Origin: Arthrobacter pascens
GTDB lineage: Bacteria > Actinomycetota > Actinomycetes > Actinomycetales > Micrococcaceae
NCBI RefSeq assembly: GCF_030816475.1
Contig: NZ_JAUSXF010000001.1
Coordinates: 682,001-746,000, forward strand
Length of the DNA stretch: 64,000 nt
Direction: 5' to 3'
Part shown: in pieces, positions 34,175 to 43,058 of the stretch
How positions within the stretch are numbered: position 1 is the first letter of the stretch
Layout of the letters: the number at the start of each line of letters is the position of its first letter
The notes under the pieces: generated by a model
The model's input: only the letters and a program-made list of their open reading frames with translations
Database searches by the model: none
Told to the model about the DNA's origin: nothing
Made by a program: the position numbers and the translations under genes

Positions 34175-34563
34175 TTCACCACCAGCATCCCGCTCATTGC
34201 CGGATGGAATGTGCAAATAATGGCGTACTCGCCCGCTTCCGCCGGCGCCGTGAACGTGGCCGTCTTCCCGCCATCCACCTCGACGTCGAACCCGCCCTTG
34301 TCCTTGTCCTTGGCGGTGACGGTGTGCGGGGCGGAGTCCTTGTTGACCACGGTGACGGTGGCACCGGGTTTGACCGAGGCCGGCACCTGATAGGCGAACC
34401 CGCTGATGGTGACAGTCACAGCGCCGGAGGCGTCCGAAGCACCGGCGGAGCTGGCCGGAGTTGTTGTCTGCGTGACCGTTCCGCCGCCGGGGGAACCGCA
34501 CCCCGCCAGTCCCGCGAGCAGTACTGCGGCGGCGATGGCACATACCCTGTTGCTCAGTTTCAT
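34171..34563 (-). CDS. Cupredoxin-domain lipoprotein
   Basis: 130 residues. The signal peptide ends with lipobox LAGLAGC. After a Thr/Ser linker comes a plastocyanin-like domain: copper ligands in SAPHTVT (His), IICTFHPAM (Cys, His, Met). It is extracytoplasmic and lipid-anchored, acting in electron transfer or copper handling. ATG 34563 has GGAAAGG eight bases upstream; ATG 34569 is two codons earlier. Confidence 0.85.
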   Translation of the reverse strand: MKLSNRVCAIAAAVLLAGLAGCGSPGGGTVTQTTTPASSAGASDASGAVTVTISGFAYQVPASVKPGATVTVVNKDSAPHTVTAKDKDKGGFDVEVDGGKTATFTAPAEAGEYAIICTFHPAMSGMLVVK

Positions 34564-34902
34564 GACCATTCCCTTTCCAGGAAGTTGATCATCCAGGCAG
34601 GCGCCCGGCGGCGCTTTGTTATCCGATGATAGGCCGATCCTTCGGCACCCGGAAGAGCCCGCGACGGCCGGGTGGGAGGGCAGGGCCAGAGCTGAACAGC
34701 TCCGGCTAATCGCCCCGGACCCTTGCGGTACGGCAAGGATTGCGGCTAGCGTGATCCGAAGAACAAACCCCGCCCTTCCGGTGGCTGGTTTATCGGCGTT
34801 TTACGCGTTGACTGTGTTTTGCCTGAACGGCGTCGGCCGTGTCACGGCATGAAGCAAAAAATTAGGGGAATGGGCGATGATGCCCAAACAGCAGGGGGTC
34901 CG
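34564..34902. other. Divergent promoter gap between cupredoxin and DUF1508 copy 2
   Basis: About 340 bp without a convincing gene. TTGACT at 34809 precedes the DUF1508 side. No strong palindrome or terminator was seen. GGGCGATGATGCCCAAAC at about 34872-34889 resembles the start of fluoride riboswitches but lacks the other helices. Confidence 0.4.
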
Positions 34903-35136
34903 TTGACTGGTACATTCGAACTCTTTTTTGACAGGGCTACAGGATTCGGCTTCCGGCTTAAGGCCCCGGATGGAACGGTGATGGCGGTGTCAGAACCGTT
35001 CGTTGACAAGCGGGCCGCCGTTCGCGGAATCAGTGCCGTACGTGAATGCGCAGGGATGGGCCTCATCTCGGACCTCTGCCCGGAGATGCCGCTGGATGCC
35101 GGATGCAAGGGAGCAGCCGTCTTGAAGGTGGCCTAG
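34903..35136 (+). CDS. DUF1508 (YegP-like) protein, copy 2
   Basis: 77 residues from TTG 34903. MTGTFELFFDRATGFGFRLK aligns from residue 1 with copy 1 (MTGIFELVEP), and GGGGG lies four bases upstream. An ATG at 34870 would add 11 residues. Motifs APDGTVMAVSEPFVDKRAA and GISAVRE complete one YegP repeat. Likely co-expressed with UspA and the fluoride channels. Confidence 0.75.
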   Translation: MTGTFELFFDRATGFGFRLKAPDGTVMAVSEPFVDKRAAVRGISAVRECAGMGLISDLCPEMPLDAGCKGAAVLKVA

Positions 35137-35205
35137 TCTCGAAGCTTCCGCGGGGAAGGGCCTTCCTGGGCGTGCATGCAGGAATTGTTTGCAAGAATCT
35201 GCAGT

Positions 35206-35736
35206 ATGGACCCATCAGATTTGGACACAGCCATTGCCGCACGCCGGATAACCGGGCCGGTGCTGATGGGTGTTGTGCCCGGCCAGCCGCTGACGGTCAC
35301 GCAGCGCGCTGCTGAACTCGCTTACAGCCTGAACGTCAAACTCATCTGCGCCTACGTCGACGTCACCACCTACCTTTCAGAGGAACCGGACGGCCGCGTT
35401 GAGGCCCGGCCGATCGACCCTGACGGCGTCGACGACGATATCGAAGGAATCAGCCAAGGCATCAGGGAACGCCTGCAACACGCCCTGGACGGTATGGGGA
35501 TCACCTGGTCCTTCCGCACGCTTGCCGGGGACCCGGCCCGGGCCCTGGGACGGCTGGCCGAATCAGCGGACGCCTCTGTCATCGTCGTGGGCACCCGCGA
35601 ACGCGGCCTTGGAGCCAGGTTCGAGGAACTGCTCGTCGGTTCGGTGGGGGTCCACCTCACGCACCAACAGCACCGGCCCGTCCTGGTCGTCCCGCTCTCC
35701 GGGCATGACAGGCACCAGCGGCAGGAGGGCCACTGA
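35206..35736 (+). CDS. Universal stress protein (UspA family)
   Basis: About 176 residues. The UspA strand PVLMGVVPGQPL, an acidic insertion, then SFRTLAGDPARAL and the nucleotide-binding ADASVIVVGTRERGLGARFE, GSVGVHLTHQQHRPVLVVPL. The G-2x-G-9x-G(S/T) ATP motif is roughly kept. Start uncertain: ATG 35206 or 35176, neither with a strong ribosome site. It overlaps crcB1 as TGATG. Confidence 0.82.
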   Translation: MDPSDLDTAIAARRITGPVLMGVVPGQPLTVTQRAAELAYSLNVKLICAYVDVTTYLSEEPDGRVEARPIDPDGVDDDIEGISQGIRERLQHALDGMGITWSFRTLAGDPARALGRLAESADASVIVVGTRERGLGARFEELLVGSVGVHLTHQQHRPVLVVPLSGHDRHQRQEGH

Positions 35737-36308
35737 TGGAACCGCCAGTCCCCGAGGCCGCCGCGGCGACAAGCCATACCGGAACCAACGCGGAGGAGGA
35801 CGGGGGGACGCCCGTTGCCCCAAGGTCGCATCGGCCGGTGCACCTGCACCCCGGGTTCGTGATGATTGTCATCGCCGGGGGTGTGTTTGGAACCTTGGCC
35901 CGTTACGGCCTGAGCAGGGTTTTGCCTTCCCCGGACGGCTGGCCGCTGCCCACGCTGGTCATTAACCTGGCCGGGGCCTTCCTGCTCGGCGTCCTGCTTG
36001 AAGCCCTGGCCCGCCGCGGTCCCGACGCGGGCAAGCTCAGGATGATCCGTCTGCTTGCGGGCACAGGCTTCATGGGCGGATTTACGACCTACAGCACTCT
36101 GGCCCTGGAAACGAACACCTTGCTAGGGGCAGGCCGGGGTACCGATGCTTTGGTCTATGTCGCCGCCACGTTGATCGGGGGCGCCGTGGCAACGTTGGCA
36201 GGGATCCGGGCCGCCGCCGGCCACCACAGCAGCATGACCGCCCGGCACCAGGATGCAACCGTTCGTCCGGACCGGCCGCGCCCCAACCAGTCCGGGAGCA
36301 ACCAGTGA
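35736..36308 (+). CDS. crcB: Fluoride ion channel subunit CrcB/FluC, copy 1
   Basis: 190 residues. A hydrophilic N-terminus of about 40 residues, then four helices with FGTLARYGLSRVLP, LVINLAGAFLLGVLLEAL, GTGFMGGFTTYSTLALE. The Asn of the pore and the Phe-box/TYST track are present. Fluoride exporter; overlaps the second copy by four bases, typical of heterodimeric dual-topology Fluc pairs in Actinobacteria. The N- and C-terminal tails are longer than usual. Confidence 0.92.
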   Translation: MEPPVPEAAAATSHTGTNAEEDGGTPVAPRSHRPVHLHPGFVMIVIAGGVFGTLARYGLSRVLPSPDGWPLPTLVINLAGAFLLGVLLEALARRGPDAGKLRMIRLLAGTGFMGGFTTYSTLALETNTLLGAGRGTDALVYVAATLIGGAVATLAGIRAAAGHHSSMTARHQDATVRPDRPRPNQSGSNQ

Positions 36309-36682
36309 ACGCCGTCACCATTCTTTTGCTGGGACTCGCCGGGGGACTTGGCGCCGGAACCCGCTTTGTCGTCGACGGGCTGATCCGTTCCAGGCTCCGC
36401 ACCGCCCTGCCCGTGGCCACCATCGCCATCAACGTCACGGGGTCCTTCCTGCTGGGCCTGGTGGCCGGTGCCGTGATCGTCCATGCGGCACCCCCTGAAC
36501 TCCAGGCCATTGCAGGCACCGGGTTCTTGGGCGGATACACCACATTCAGCACGGCCAGCTTCGAGACTGTACGCCTCGTCCAGTCCGGCCGCACCGGACT
36601 GGCTCTCCTGAACGGGATCGGCACCGCGGTTGCGGCCATCGCTGCGGCTGCCGGAGGCCTTGCCCTGGCAAGCCTGCTCTAG
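36305..36682 (+). CDS. crcB: Fluoride ion channel subunit CrcB/FluC, copy 2
   Basis: 125 residues, standard length. GAGTRFVVDGLIRSRLRTAL, INVTGSFLLGLVAGAV, GTGFLGGYTTFSTASFE. ATGA overlap with copy 1 gives coupled translation in equal amounts, as needed for a heterodimer of opposite orientation. Confidence 0.92.
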   Translation: MNAVTILLLGLAGGLGAGTRFVVDGLIRSRLRTALPVATIAINVTGSFLLGLVAGAVIVHAAPPELQAIAGTGFLGGYTTFSTASFETVRLVQSGRTGLALLNGIGTAVAAIAAAAGGLALASLL

Positions 36683-36762
36683 CGCCCGCAAGCAGACTTG
36701 TGGCAGCAGAATGACGATGGAAGCATGGCCAGTACCGTCCGGCAGGGCGATCAGGGGTGAAC

Positions 36763-37419
36763 ATGGGCACGGATAACGGCGATCTCTCTCGGCTGCAACA
36801 TCCCCGCTTTGCGCGCGCCTACGCCCGTGCGGTGGGAAATATGAACCGGCGCGGCGGCACGGAACACCGCCGCGCCTTGCTGGCCGGGCTCCAGGGGACC
36901 GTGATCGAGATCGGTTCCGGCGACGGATCCGCCTTCGGACTGTATCCCGCGGCTGTCACCCAGGTCATTGCCCTGGAGCCGGATGACTACCTCAGAAGCC
37001 TGGCCGCGGAGGCTGCCGCGTCGGCGCCGGTTCCTGTCAGGGTCCTGGCTGCCGCCGCGGAGCAGATCCCGGCCGACGACGGGAGTGCGGACGCCGTCGT
37101 CGCAAGCCTGGTGCTCTGCAGCGTCGCCGACCAGAATGCGGTCCTCAACGAGATCCGACGGGTCCTGCGCCCCGGCGGAACCCTGGCCTTCTACGAACAC
37201 GTCCGCTCCGGGCACCGGCTGCTCGGCAAAGCCGAGGACCTCCTCACGCCTGCCTGGGGCTCGATCGCCGGCGGCTGCCATCCCAACCGGGACACCCTCA
37301 ATGCCATCGCAGCAGCAGGGTTCAATGTCCGGGACTACCAGCGCTTCGGCTTCGCCGTCCACCCGCTGGTTCCCCCGGTTTCCCACATCCTGGGCCACGC
37401 CACCCGGCCTGAGGCATAA
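36763..37419 (+). CDS. Class I SAM-dependent methyltransferase
   Basis: 218 residues from ATG 36763 (AGGGG five bases upstream). Methyltransf_11/UbiE-like: motif I VIEIGSGDGSAFGLYP, acidic ALEPDDY, motif II DAVVASLVLCSV, and post motif VLRPGGTLAFYEHVRS. C-terminus GGCHPNRDTLNAIAAAGF is typical of small-molecule or lipid methyltransferases (thiopurine/UbiE-like). Acceptor unknown. Confidence 0.87.
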   Translation: MGTDNGDLSRLQHPRFARAYARAVGNMNRRGGTEHRRALLAGLQGTVIEIGSGDGSAFGLYPAAVTQVIALEPDDYLRSLAAEAAASAPVPVRVLAAAAEQIPADDGSADAVVASLVLCSVADQNAVLNEIRRVLRPGGTLAFYEHVRSGHRLLGKAEDLLTPAWGSIAGGCHPNRDTLNAIAAAGFNVRDYQRFGFAVHPLVPPVSHILGHATRPEA

Positions 37420-37478
37420 CACCGGAGGGATGACACCAGGACGCATAATGCCGGACCTTGGTTATCACTTCCGTGGGT

Positions 37479-38534
37479 TCAGGCGTGACCAACTCGCAAA
37501 GCCCTGCCGGCACCGAGAATGCCTGTTGTGGAGTGGCAATTGTTGTACTCGTAGTACTGCTGGTCGCGTGAGACCACTGCCACTTCATGGCTAAGCCGGA
37601 GCTTGGCCCCCGCGTTTGCCTGCAGGAATTTCATGGCAGCCATGAAGATGGCGACGTGGGTCGGATGCGATTCCGCCCACCGTTCCATGTCTTCCAGGCT
37701 GTGCCAGAAGCTCAGGCCGAAGCTCTGTTCAAGGACTGTGCCGTCCCCGTCGCTGCTCGTCATGTACCTGTTCGCGTAGCAGCCGATGGACGCACCCTCC
37801 GTTGTCAGGAAGTCCATGCCGGCCTTCAGCTGGGGTTCCACGTCGCCGAAATAGGATGCCAGTTCTGAATCTTCACAAAGGCTCCAGTCCTGGCCGGAAC
37901 GGATGACGGCGAGGTTGTGGTGCGGTTCCACCCTGACAATCCCGGAGTTGTCGGGGATGAACGGGTCGCCGGCAGGCTCAAGGGCTTCCGTTTGCGCAAT
38001 CGGCAGGCGGTCACGCATGCTTCCCCAGTAGCCGTGTTCCTGGATTTCGCCGCTGTACGCTCCAGTGGCCACCCGGGCGGCGCCTTCCGGGAAGGTGTTG
38101 GACGAGTACAGGGTCTCAAACCCGCGTGCTTCCGGGGCAAATGCTTCGATCCAGCGGCCATGCCCCGCAGGCTCCAGGCCGGCGCCGATGAGTGCGTCGC
38201 GGTGCTCCTGAAACCATCGCCCGTAGGCCTCAGCGTCGTCCCAATAGGCAATGATGACCTGGTTGTCGAAGCCTTGTTCGTCCGTGTGGACGGCGTGCTC
38301 ACGGGATATCGGTCCGTCATCGCGTGCGCACAGCTCCCACATTCCATCGGAGGCTGCCTTCGCCTCCCGGGACAGCGGTTGTTTGCTTTGGACACCTAAG
38401 AAGGCGCAGACAAGATTGCTGACGCCTTCCGCGAATCGCACGGAGTAGGACGGGTAGGGAGGCGTGTAGTTTTCGCCCACCCGCTTAGTGCGCGTCCGTT
38501 TGACAGTCAGGTGCGCCGGGATTGAAGATTCCAT
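37479..38534 (-). CDS. oxd: Aldoxime dehydratase (phenylacetaldoxime/alkylaldoxime dehydratase, heme enzyme)
   Basis: 351 residues, the family length. It converts aldoximes to nitriles using heme. It matches OxdA/OxdB as I recall: N-terminus MESSIPAHLTVKRTR, GFDNQVIIAYWDDAEAY, EIQEHGYWGSMRDRLPI, SGQDWS, and the heme-ligand segment ERWAESHPTH, with the distal LSHEVAVV. I start at 38534 because the sequence there aligns with known OxdA N-termini; an ATG at 38567 immediately after the nitrilase stop is alternative. Operon: nitrilase then oxd, under the AraC regulator. Confidence 0.9.
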   Translation of the reverse strand: MESSIPAHLTVKRTRTKRVGENYTPPYPSYSVRFAEGVSNLVCAFLGVQSKQPLSREAKAASDGMWELCARDDGPISREHAVHTDEQGFDNQVIIAYWDDAEAYGRWFQEHRDALIGAGLEPAGHGRWIEAFAPEARGFETLYSSNTFPEGAARVATGAYSGEIQEHGYWGSMRDRLPIAQTEALEPAGDPFIPDNSGIVRVEPHHNLAVIRSGQDWSLCEDSELASYFGDVEPQLKAGMDFLTTEGASIGCYANRYMTSSDGDGTVLEQSFGLSFWHSLEDMERWAESHPTHVAIFMAAMKFLQANAGAKLRLSHEVAVVSRDQQYYEYNNCHSTTGILGAGRALRVGHA

Positions 38535-38567
38535 GGCCGGTTCCAGCCCGCCGGGCCCGGGTGCCAT

Positions 38568-39602
38568 CTAGAGTCCCGCCATTGCCGGAAGGGCCGGCTC
38601 TTCGACGTTGCGCGGCATCTCCGGAGCGGATGCTTTCTCCGCCTGCGGGGCTGTTTCGATGACGGCGCGTCGAGGAGTCTGGTTGTGGACCAGCTGCGTG
38701 ACATCGGCGCGGGAGTAGTGGCCCGCCGGGTCCCCAACAGCCTTCGACACCGATATCAGGCCCAGATCGATCTCGGCATAGACGAGGCCTTCTTCGTCTG
38801 CCGGAAGGGACTCGTGGAGTTGCTGGCCGTCTGGTCCGAAGATGCGGGCATGTCCGCCGCCGGTCTTCAGAAGTGCCTTCTGCAGTTCCGTGGTGCACAT
38901 TTCGTCCACCATGTCCTGCGATACGGTGGCGCACGGAGCCAGGACGAAACACTGGCCCTCGACCGCGTAGATCCGCGAGGCGGAGGTGTTGACCTCGGGG
39001 CCGAGGGCGTAGGCGCCGCCCTCGTAGAGGGAAAAACTCGGCCATGCGGCCACATGGACCTGCTCGTTCTGGGCGTACATGGCGTATTTGGACAGCGGCT
39101 GCAGGTGCTCCCAGCAGCAGAGTCCGCCCACCCGGCCCAGTGCCGTGTCCCAGACGGCGAGGTCGCTTCCGTCGCCTTCGCCGAAGATGGTGCGCTCCAC
39201 GTGGGTCGGCTTGAGCTTACGCCGCTGGGAGATGGTCTGCCCGTCGCTGTCGATGAACCACTGGGCGATGTACAGGCTGCCGCCGCTTCGTTCGCTCAGG
39301 CCCATGCCGACCATGATGTTGTTGTCCTTGGCTGCCTTGGAGATCCGCTCAGCCTGCGGTGTTCCGTACTCGAGGGAATTATCGAAGTATCGCTGCGTGT
39401 ACTGCGGCAGCCACAGAGCCGGAGCATCCAGCCAGGCGTACCACGGATAACCCGGGAGCCAGGTCTCGGGGAACGCAATCATCCCGGCGCCGTTACGGGC
39501 GGCGTCCTCGATCAGGGCAATTGTTTTATCAATGGTCTTGTCCAGGTCGAGGAATACTGGTGCTGCCTGAACGACTGCTGCTTTGAACTGGGGGTGGTTC
39601 AT
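38568..39602 (-). CDS. Nitrilase
   Basis: 344 residues. Catalytic triad: Glu46 in FPETWLPGYP, Lys129 in RRKLKPTHVERT, Cys163 in GGLCCWEHLQPLSKYA. It hydrolyses nitriles to carboxylic acids and ammonia. AGGAG precedes the ATG. Upstream of and co-directional with aldoxime dehydratase, completing the route aldoxime to nitrile to acid. FGEGDGSDL and the sequence around Cys suggest the arylacetonitrilase/aliphatic nitrilase branch. Confidence 0.93.
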   Translation of the reverse strand: MNHPQFKAAVVQAAPVFLDLDKTIDKTIALIEDAARNGAGMIAFPETWLPGYPWYAWLDAPALWLPQYTQRYFDNSLEYGTPQAERISKAAKDNNIMVGMGLSERSGGSLYIAQWFIDSDGQTISQRRKLKPTHVERTIFGEGDGSDLAVWDTALGRVGGLCCWEHLQPLSKYAMYAQNEQVHVAAWPSFSLYEGGAYALGPEVNTSASRIYAVEGQCFVLAPCATVSQDMVDEMCTTELQKALLKTGGGHARIFGPDGQQLHESLPADEEGLVYAEIDLGLISVSKAVGDPAGHYSRADVTQLVHNQTPRRAVIETAPQAEKASAPEMPRNVEEPALPAMAGL

Positions 39603-39787
39603 GGCGATCTCCTAAAGCATGTGACCTAGTCACGAAGGTGGATGTGTGCTCCACGCTAGGCCTCAATCCTGAGGGGGTCTTGATCGAAGATCGCAGGATC
39701 ATTGACTGCGAGTGTCATGTTGCTTCCACCGCATCGGCCCTGCCAAGCCGGCCCTGGAAGGGGTGCAAGGGGGCAGTAGGATTAGGC

Positions 39788-40756
39788 ATGGCCAAGGTTG
39801 TGAGCACAGCGGCGGTGTCTCCCCGGAACAGTGTTTCATTCTGGACTGAGAGCGTTTCTGATACTTTCGTCGACCTCGAATGCAGGGCGGGTGACGGACG
39901 CGAGTCAATAGACGGTGAAATAGTCGTCCAGTCGTTGGCGTCACTGGATTTGGCGCGGGTGCGTGCCTCCGCGCAATCCGTGCACCGCACACCGGCTGCC
40001 ATCCGGGCTTCCTCGGATGACTATTATCTGGTGGGCATGCAAACCGAAGGCGCATGCCTGGTGACACAGGATGGGCGTTCGGCGGCCATCCACAACGGCG
40101 GGTTCGCGCTCTATGACACCACCCGACCGTATTCACTCCTGCTGACCGACCACTTTGAGCAACTCGTGATCCGCCTGCCAAGAGCCGCTTTGGAGCGGCA
40201 CCTGCCCGAGGCTGCAGGACTAACGGCGCTGGCAGTGAACGCGGACCCGGGGGCTGCACGGCTGCTGGTCAATACAATCCAGTTTTTAGCGAACGATATC
40301 GACGCGCTGTCCCCGGACATTGCCTTATCGGTCTCCCAAGGCGTGGAGCACCTGATCGTTGCCGGCCTGGGCGGCATCGCCCGAGGTGTCCCGGACGTGC
40401 ACCGTTTCTCCCGCCGCAAGCTCATCCAGACCCACATCCTTCAGAACCTGGGCGACGAATCCCTGAGTATCAAATCCATCGCAAGCGAGCTCCACTTGTC
40501 CCCGAGCAGCATCCACCGCGCTTTCGCAGCTGATGGCGAGACGGTGATGGGCTGGGTCTGGCAACAACGCCTGAACCAGATCAGGGAGAGTCTGTTGAGC
40601 GGAAAACATCACGGCACGCTGACGGACTTGTTCGTTACCTGGGGATTCTCGGACCCGGCGCACTTCAGCCGGGCCTTCCGCCAACGGTTCGGCCACGCAC
40701 CTTCAGATTTGCTCCGGCCGACGGCGGTTGTTCAGGATCAGGGGCAGCAGGCCTGA
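39788..40756 (+). CDS. AraC family regulator of the aldoxime-nitrile operon
   Basis: 322 residues from ATG 39788. N-terminal AraC-binding-like domain (FALYDTTRPYSLLLTDHFEQ, the AraC_binding_2/NitR type), C-terminal double HTH (SIKSIASELHLSPSSIHRAF and LTDLFVTWGFSDPAHFSRAF). Divergent from nitrilase-oxd, like OxdR/NitR in other bacteria, so a likely aldoxime- or nitrile-responsive activator. The 185-bp gap holds the promoters. Its 3' end overlaps the truncated HAD gene by 54 bp. Confidence 0.88.
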   Translation: MAKVVSTAAVSPRNSVSFWTESVSDTFVDLECRAGDGRESIDGEIVVQSLASLDLARVRASAQSVHRTPAAIRASSDDYYLVGMQTEGACLVTQDGRSAAIHNGGFALYDTTRPYSLLLTDHFEQLVIRLPRAALERHLPEAAGLTALAVNADPGAARLLVNTIQFLANDIDALSPDIALSVSQGVEHLIVAGLGGIARGVPDVHRFSRRKLIQTHILQNLGDESLSIKSIASELHLSPSSIHRAFAADGETVMGWVWQQRLNQIRESLLSGKHHGTLTDLFVTWGFSDPAHFSRAFRQRFGHAPSDLLRPTAVVQDQGQQA

Positions 40757-41071
40757 GGGGGAGCGGGCCACCGCGGCAGCCTGTGAAGCCTCGGAGGCGT
40801 CCGTGATCGGCATACTCTTGGCGATAGCATTGGAGGGCCCGTTGGGCGGTTTTGTCATCCAGCTGGGAACCTTTCTGAAGGATTCAATCATCGGCGGCCC
40901 TACGAAGCGACGCAGTTTTTTCATCGACGGGACCGGCGCGCCTACAGCCGCCAGAGCCGCGGCAGCACTCGCTGTCACACCGGGCGCTGAATCCAGCAGC
41001 GTTCCGTCCATGTCGAACAGAATGCAGCTGATGTCACTAAGAGGGAGCCGGGTCTGGTGCAGAAGCGTCAT
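40703..41071 (-). pseudogene. Truncated HAD-superfamily hydrolase gene
   Basis: The frame starts well (TGAGGAAAA before ATG 41071) with CILFDMDGTLLDSAPGVTAS and RRFVGPPMIESFRKV, the first 70 residues of a phosphoglycolate-phosphatase-like HAD with the nucleophile Asp. Then similarity ends: motifs II-IV are missing and the frame runs through unrelated sequence antisense to the AraC gene end. Normal length is about 220 residues. A 3' deletion is the simplest reading. Confidence 0.75.
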
Positions 41072-41154
41072 TTTTCCTCAGGGGCTTTCGGGCTTGGAGT
41101 TGGTCCCGTTCCGGTGGTGCGGGACAGTTGCGGTGAAGGGTAGGCATTGATCGA

Positions 41155-41595
41155 GTGAGCCTTGACCAGATAGACCAAAAAATTCTTGCGGAGCTCACGC
41201 AGAACGCCCGCGTGAGCCATGCAGAGCTGGCGGCCAAAGTCCTTCTGTCAAGGAATGCAGTGCGGCAACGGGTGGAACGGATGGAACGGCAGGGTTACAT
41301 CCAGGGGTACACGATCGTTGCCGGTCCTTCCGCCCAGGGCCAGGTGTCAGCCTTCCTGATGGTTTACCGGAAGGACAGGGTGCGGGGAGCGGACGTCGTC
41401 ACGGTGTTAAGGTCGATCCCGGAAGTGGTTCTGTGCGATGTGGTGAGCGGTGACTTTGACCTGCTGGTGAGGGTCGAGGCCCGGTCGCTGGAGAGGGTCC
41501 AGGAGATCTGGGAGCAGATCGCGGCGATTCCCGGTGTCGCTGACACGGTGACGGCCATGACGCTGTCCAGCCTCATCAGGCGGGGCAGCCGCTAG
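41155..41595 (+). CDS. Lrp/AsnC family regulator
   Basis: 146 residues, GTG start. HTH: ARVSHAELAAKVLLSRNAVRQRVERME; the C-terminal RAM domain shows VSAFLMVYRKD and VVSGDFDLLVRVEARSLERV, with GDFD typical of amino-acid binding. Convergent with the aldehyde dehydrogenase. Candidate sensor of an amino acid for the neighbouring homoserine/S-methylmethionine genes. Confidence 0.9.
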   Translation: MSLDQIDQKILAELTQNARVSHAELAAKVLLSRNAVRQRVERMERQGYIQGYTIVAGPSAQGQVSAFLMVYRKDRVRGADVVTVLRSIPEVVLCDVVSGDFDLLVRVEARSLERVQEIWEQIAAIPGVADTVTAMTLSSLIRRGSR

Positions 41596-41607
41596 GTTGA
41601 AGAAACT

Positions 41608-41639
41608 GGAGGGGCCCAACACGCTGGTCGTGCCCCTCC
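41608..41639. terminator. Terminator between Lrp and aldehyde dehydrogenase genes
   Basis: 8-bp GGAGGGGC/GCCCCTCC stem with a 16-nt loop, placed in the 50-bp convergent gap. Confidence 0.65.
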
Positions 41640-41645
41640 CGTCCA

Positions 41646-43058
41646 TCAGTTCCGGATGCAGACGACCTTCGGCTGGGTCATCTCCTCGTAGGCGAACCGG
41701 ACGCCCTCCCGGCCCATGCTCCCGTACTTCGCCCCGCCGAAGGGCATGCCGTCGAACCGGTAGTCAGAGGAGTCGTTGATCATCACGCCGCCTGCTTCAA
41801 GCTGCCGGGCTGCGTCCATGGCCGCGGCCAGGGAGTCGGTGAAGATACCCGCATGGAGACTGAATTCGATGTCGTTGGCGATTTCGATGGCTTCTTCGAA
41901 GGTGTCGAATCTGCGCAACATGACCACAGGCCCGAATACCTCCTCCTTCCACAGCCGGCTGTCTGCCGGGACCGCTTCCAGGACGGTGGGGTGCAGCAGA
42001 TTGCCCTCCGTGACATTACCCGTGAGAAGGACGGCGCCGGCGTCGAGGGCCTGGTCCAGCTTGGCCTGGAGCTCATGCAGTGCGCCGCTGCTGATCATCG
42101 GTCCGACATCCGTCCGTTCATCGAAGGGATCTCCAGCAACCAGCTGTGCCGCTGCCGCCAGGAAGCGCCGGCGGAACGCGTCGTACACCGGAGCGGCTAC
42201 CAGGATCCGCTGCACGCCCACGCAGTTCTGGCCGGCGGCCCAAAACGCTCCGGAGACGCAGGATTCCACCGCCTTGTCGATCTGGGCATCCTCGAGGACG
42301 ATGACGGGCGCGTTTCCGCCAAGATCCATGGACAGCTTCTTCAGGCCTGCGGTCCTGGCGATACTTTCACCGGTGGAGAACCCGCCGGTGAAGGAAACCA
42401 TCCGTACGTCCCGGGACCTGATGATGGTTTCGGCCACTTCCCGGTCGCCGTGCACGATGGTGAGCGCCTCCGGCGGGAGCCCGGAGCTGACCAGGACGTC
42501 CGTGAGCAACTCGGCCGACAGGGGAGTCAGCGCAGATGGCTTGAGGATCACGGCGTTTCCTCCCGCGATGGCGGGGCCGATCTTGTGTGCCACGAGGTTG
42601 AGCGGATCGTTGAACGGAGTGATTGCCGCAATGATGCCCAGCGGTTCACGCGAATACCATCCGGTGCGGTCCTCTGAGCCCTCGTAGGAGTCAAAGGGGA
42701 TGACCTCGCCTGCGTTCCGCCGTGCCTCCGCAGCCGAGAGGCGGAGCGTATTGACGGCGCGCAGTACTTCCTTCCGCGCCTGGCGGATCGTTTTCCCGGC
42801 TTCGCAGACAATTGTTTGCGCGAATTCTTCGGCGCGCTGCTCAATCTCTGTTGCGGCGGCGTCGAGGATTTTCCCGCGTGCGTTCCGCGACAGTGCCCCC
42901 GCTTTCCGGGCACCGATGCGGGCTCTTTCGATGGCTGCCTGGCCGGCAGTGGGTTCGGTCAGCGGAACGACGCCGACCACCCTGCCGTCATACGGGCTCA
43001 TCACTTCGCGGAACTGCGGCAGTGCCGTTTGGGTTGAAAACTGGGTGGATTCAGGCAT
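41646..43058 (-). CDS. Aldehyde dehydrogenase family protein
   Basis: 470 residues. NAD(P)-binding [38 protein letters not shown]; catalytic Cys in [12 protein letters not shown]-terminal [10 protein letters not shown]. The usual catalytic Glu motif (ELGG) reads MDLGGNAP with Asp, as in some lactaldehyde-type branches. GGAGG lies nine bases upstream, inside the homoserine dehydrogenase gene which it overlaps by 8 bp. In context it may oxidise aspartate semialdehyde made by that enzyme. Confidence 0.88.
   Translation of the reverse strand: MPESTQFSTQTALPQFREVMSPYDGRVVGVVPLTEPTAGQAAIERARIGARKAGALSRNARGKILDAAATEIEQRAEEFAQTIVCEAGKTIRQARKEVLRAVNTLRLSAAEARRNAGEVIPFDSYEGSEDRTGWYSREPLGIIAAITPFNDPLNLVAHKIGPAIAGGNAVILKPSALTPLSAELLTDVLVSSGLPPEALTIVHGDREVAETIIRSRDVRMVSFTGGFSTGESIARTAGLKKLSMDLGGNAPVIVLEDAQIDKAVESCVSGAFWAAGQNCVGVQRILVAAPVYDAFRRRFLAAAAQLVAGDPFDERTDVGPMISSGALHELQAKLDQALDAGAVLLTGNVTEGNLLHPTVLEAVPADSRLWKEEVFGPVVMLRRFDTFEEAIEIANDIEFSLHAGIFTDSLAAAMDAARQLEAGGVMINDSSDYRFDGMPFGGAKYGSMGREGVRFAYEEMTQPKVVCIRN

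Noticed and set aside
34872..34910. GGGCGATGATGCCCAAAC, like the 5' part of a fluoride riboswitch upstream of the crcB operon
   Set aside because: The pseudoknot partner and second hairpin are missing, and it lies in the DUF1508 leader 800 bp from crcB. Covariance search with the crcB model would decide.
35206..35736. Long alternative frames antisense to uspA and crcB1
   Set aside because: Shadow frames without motifs; the plus-strand genes have clear domains and overlapping starts.
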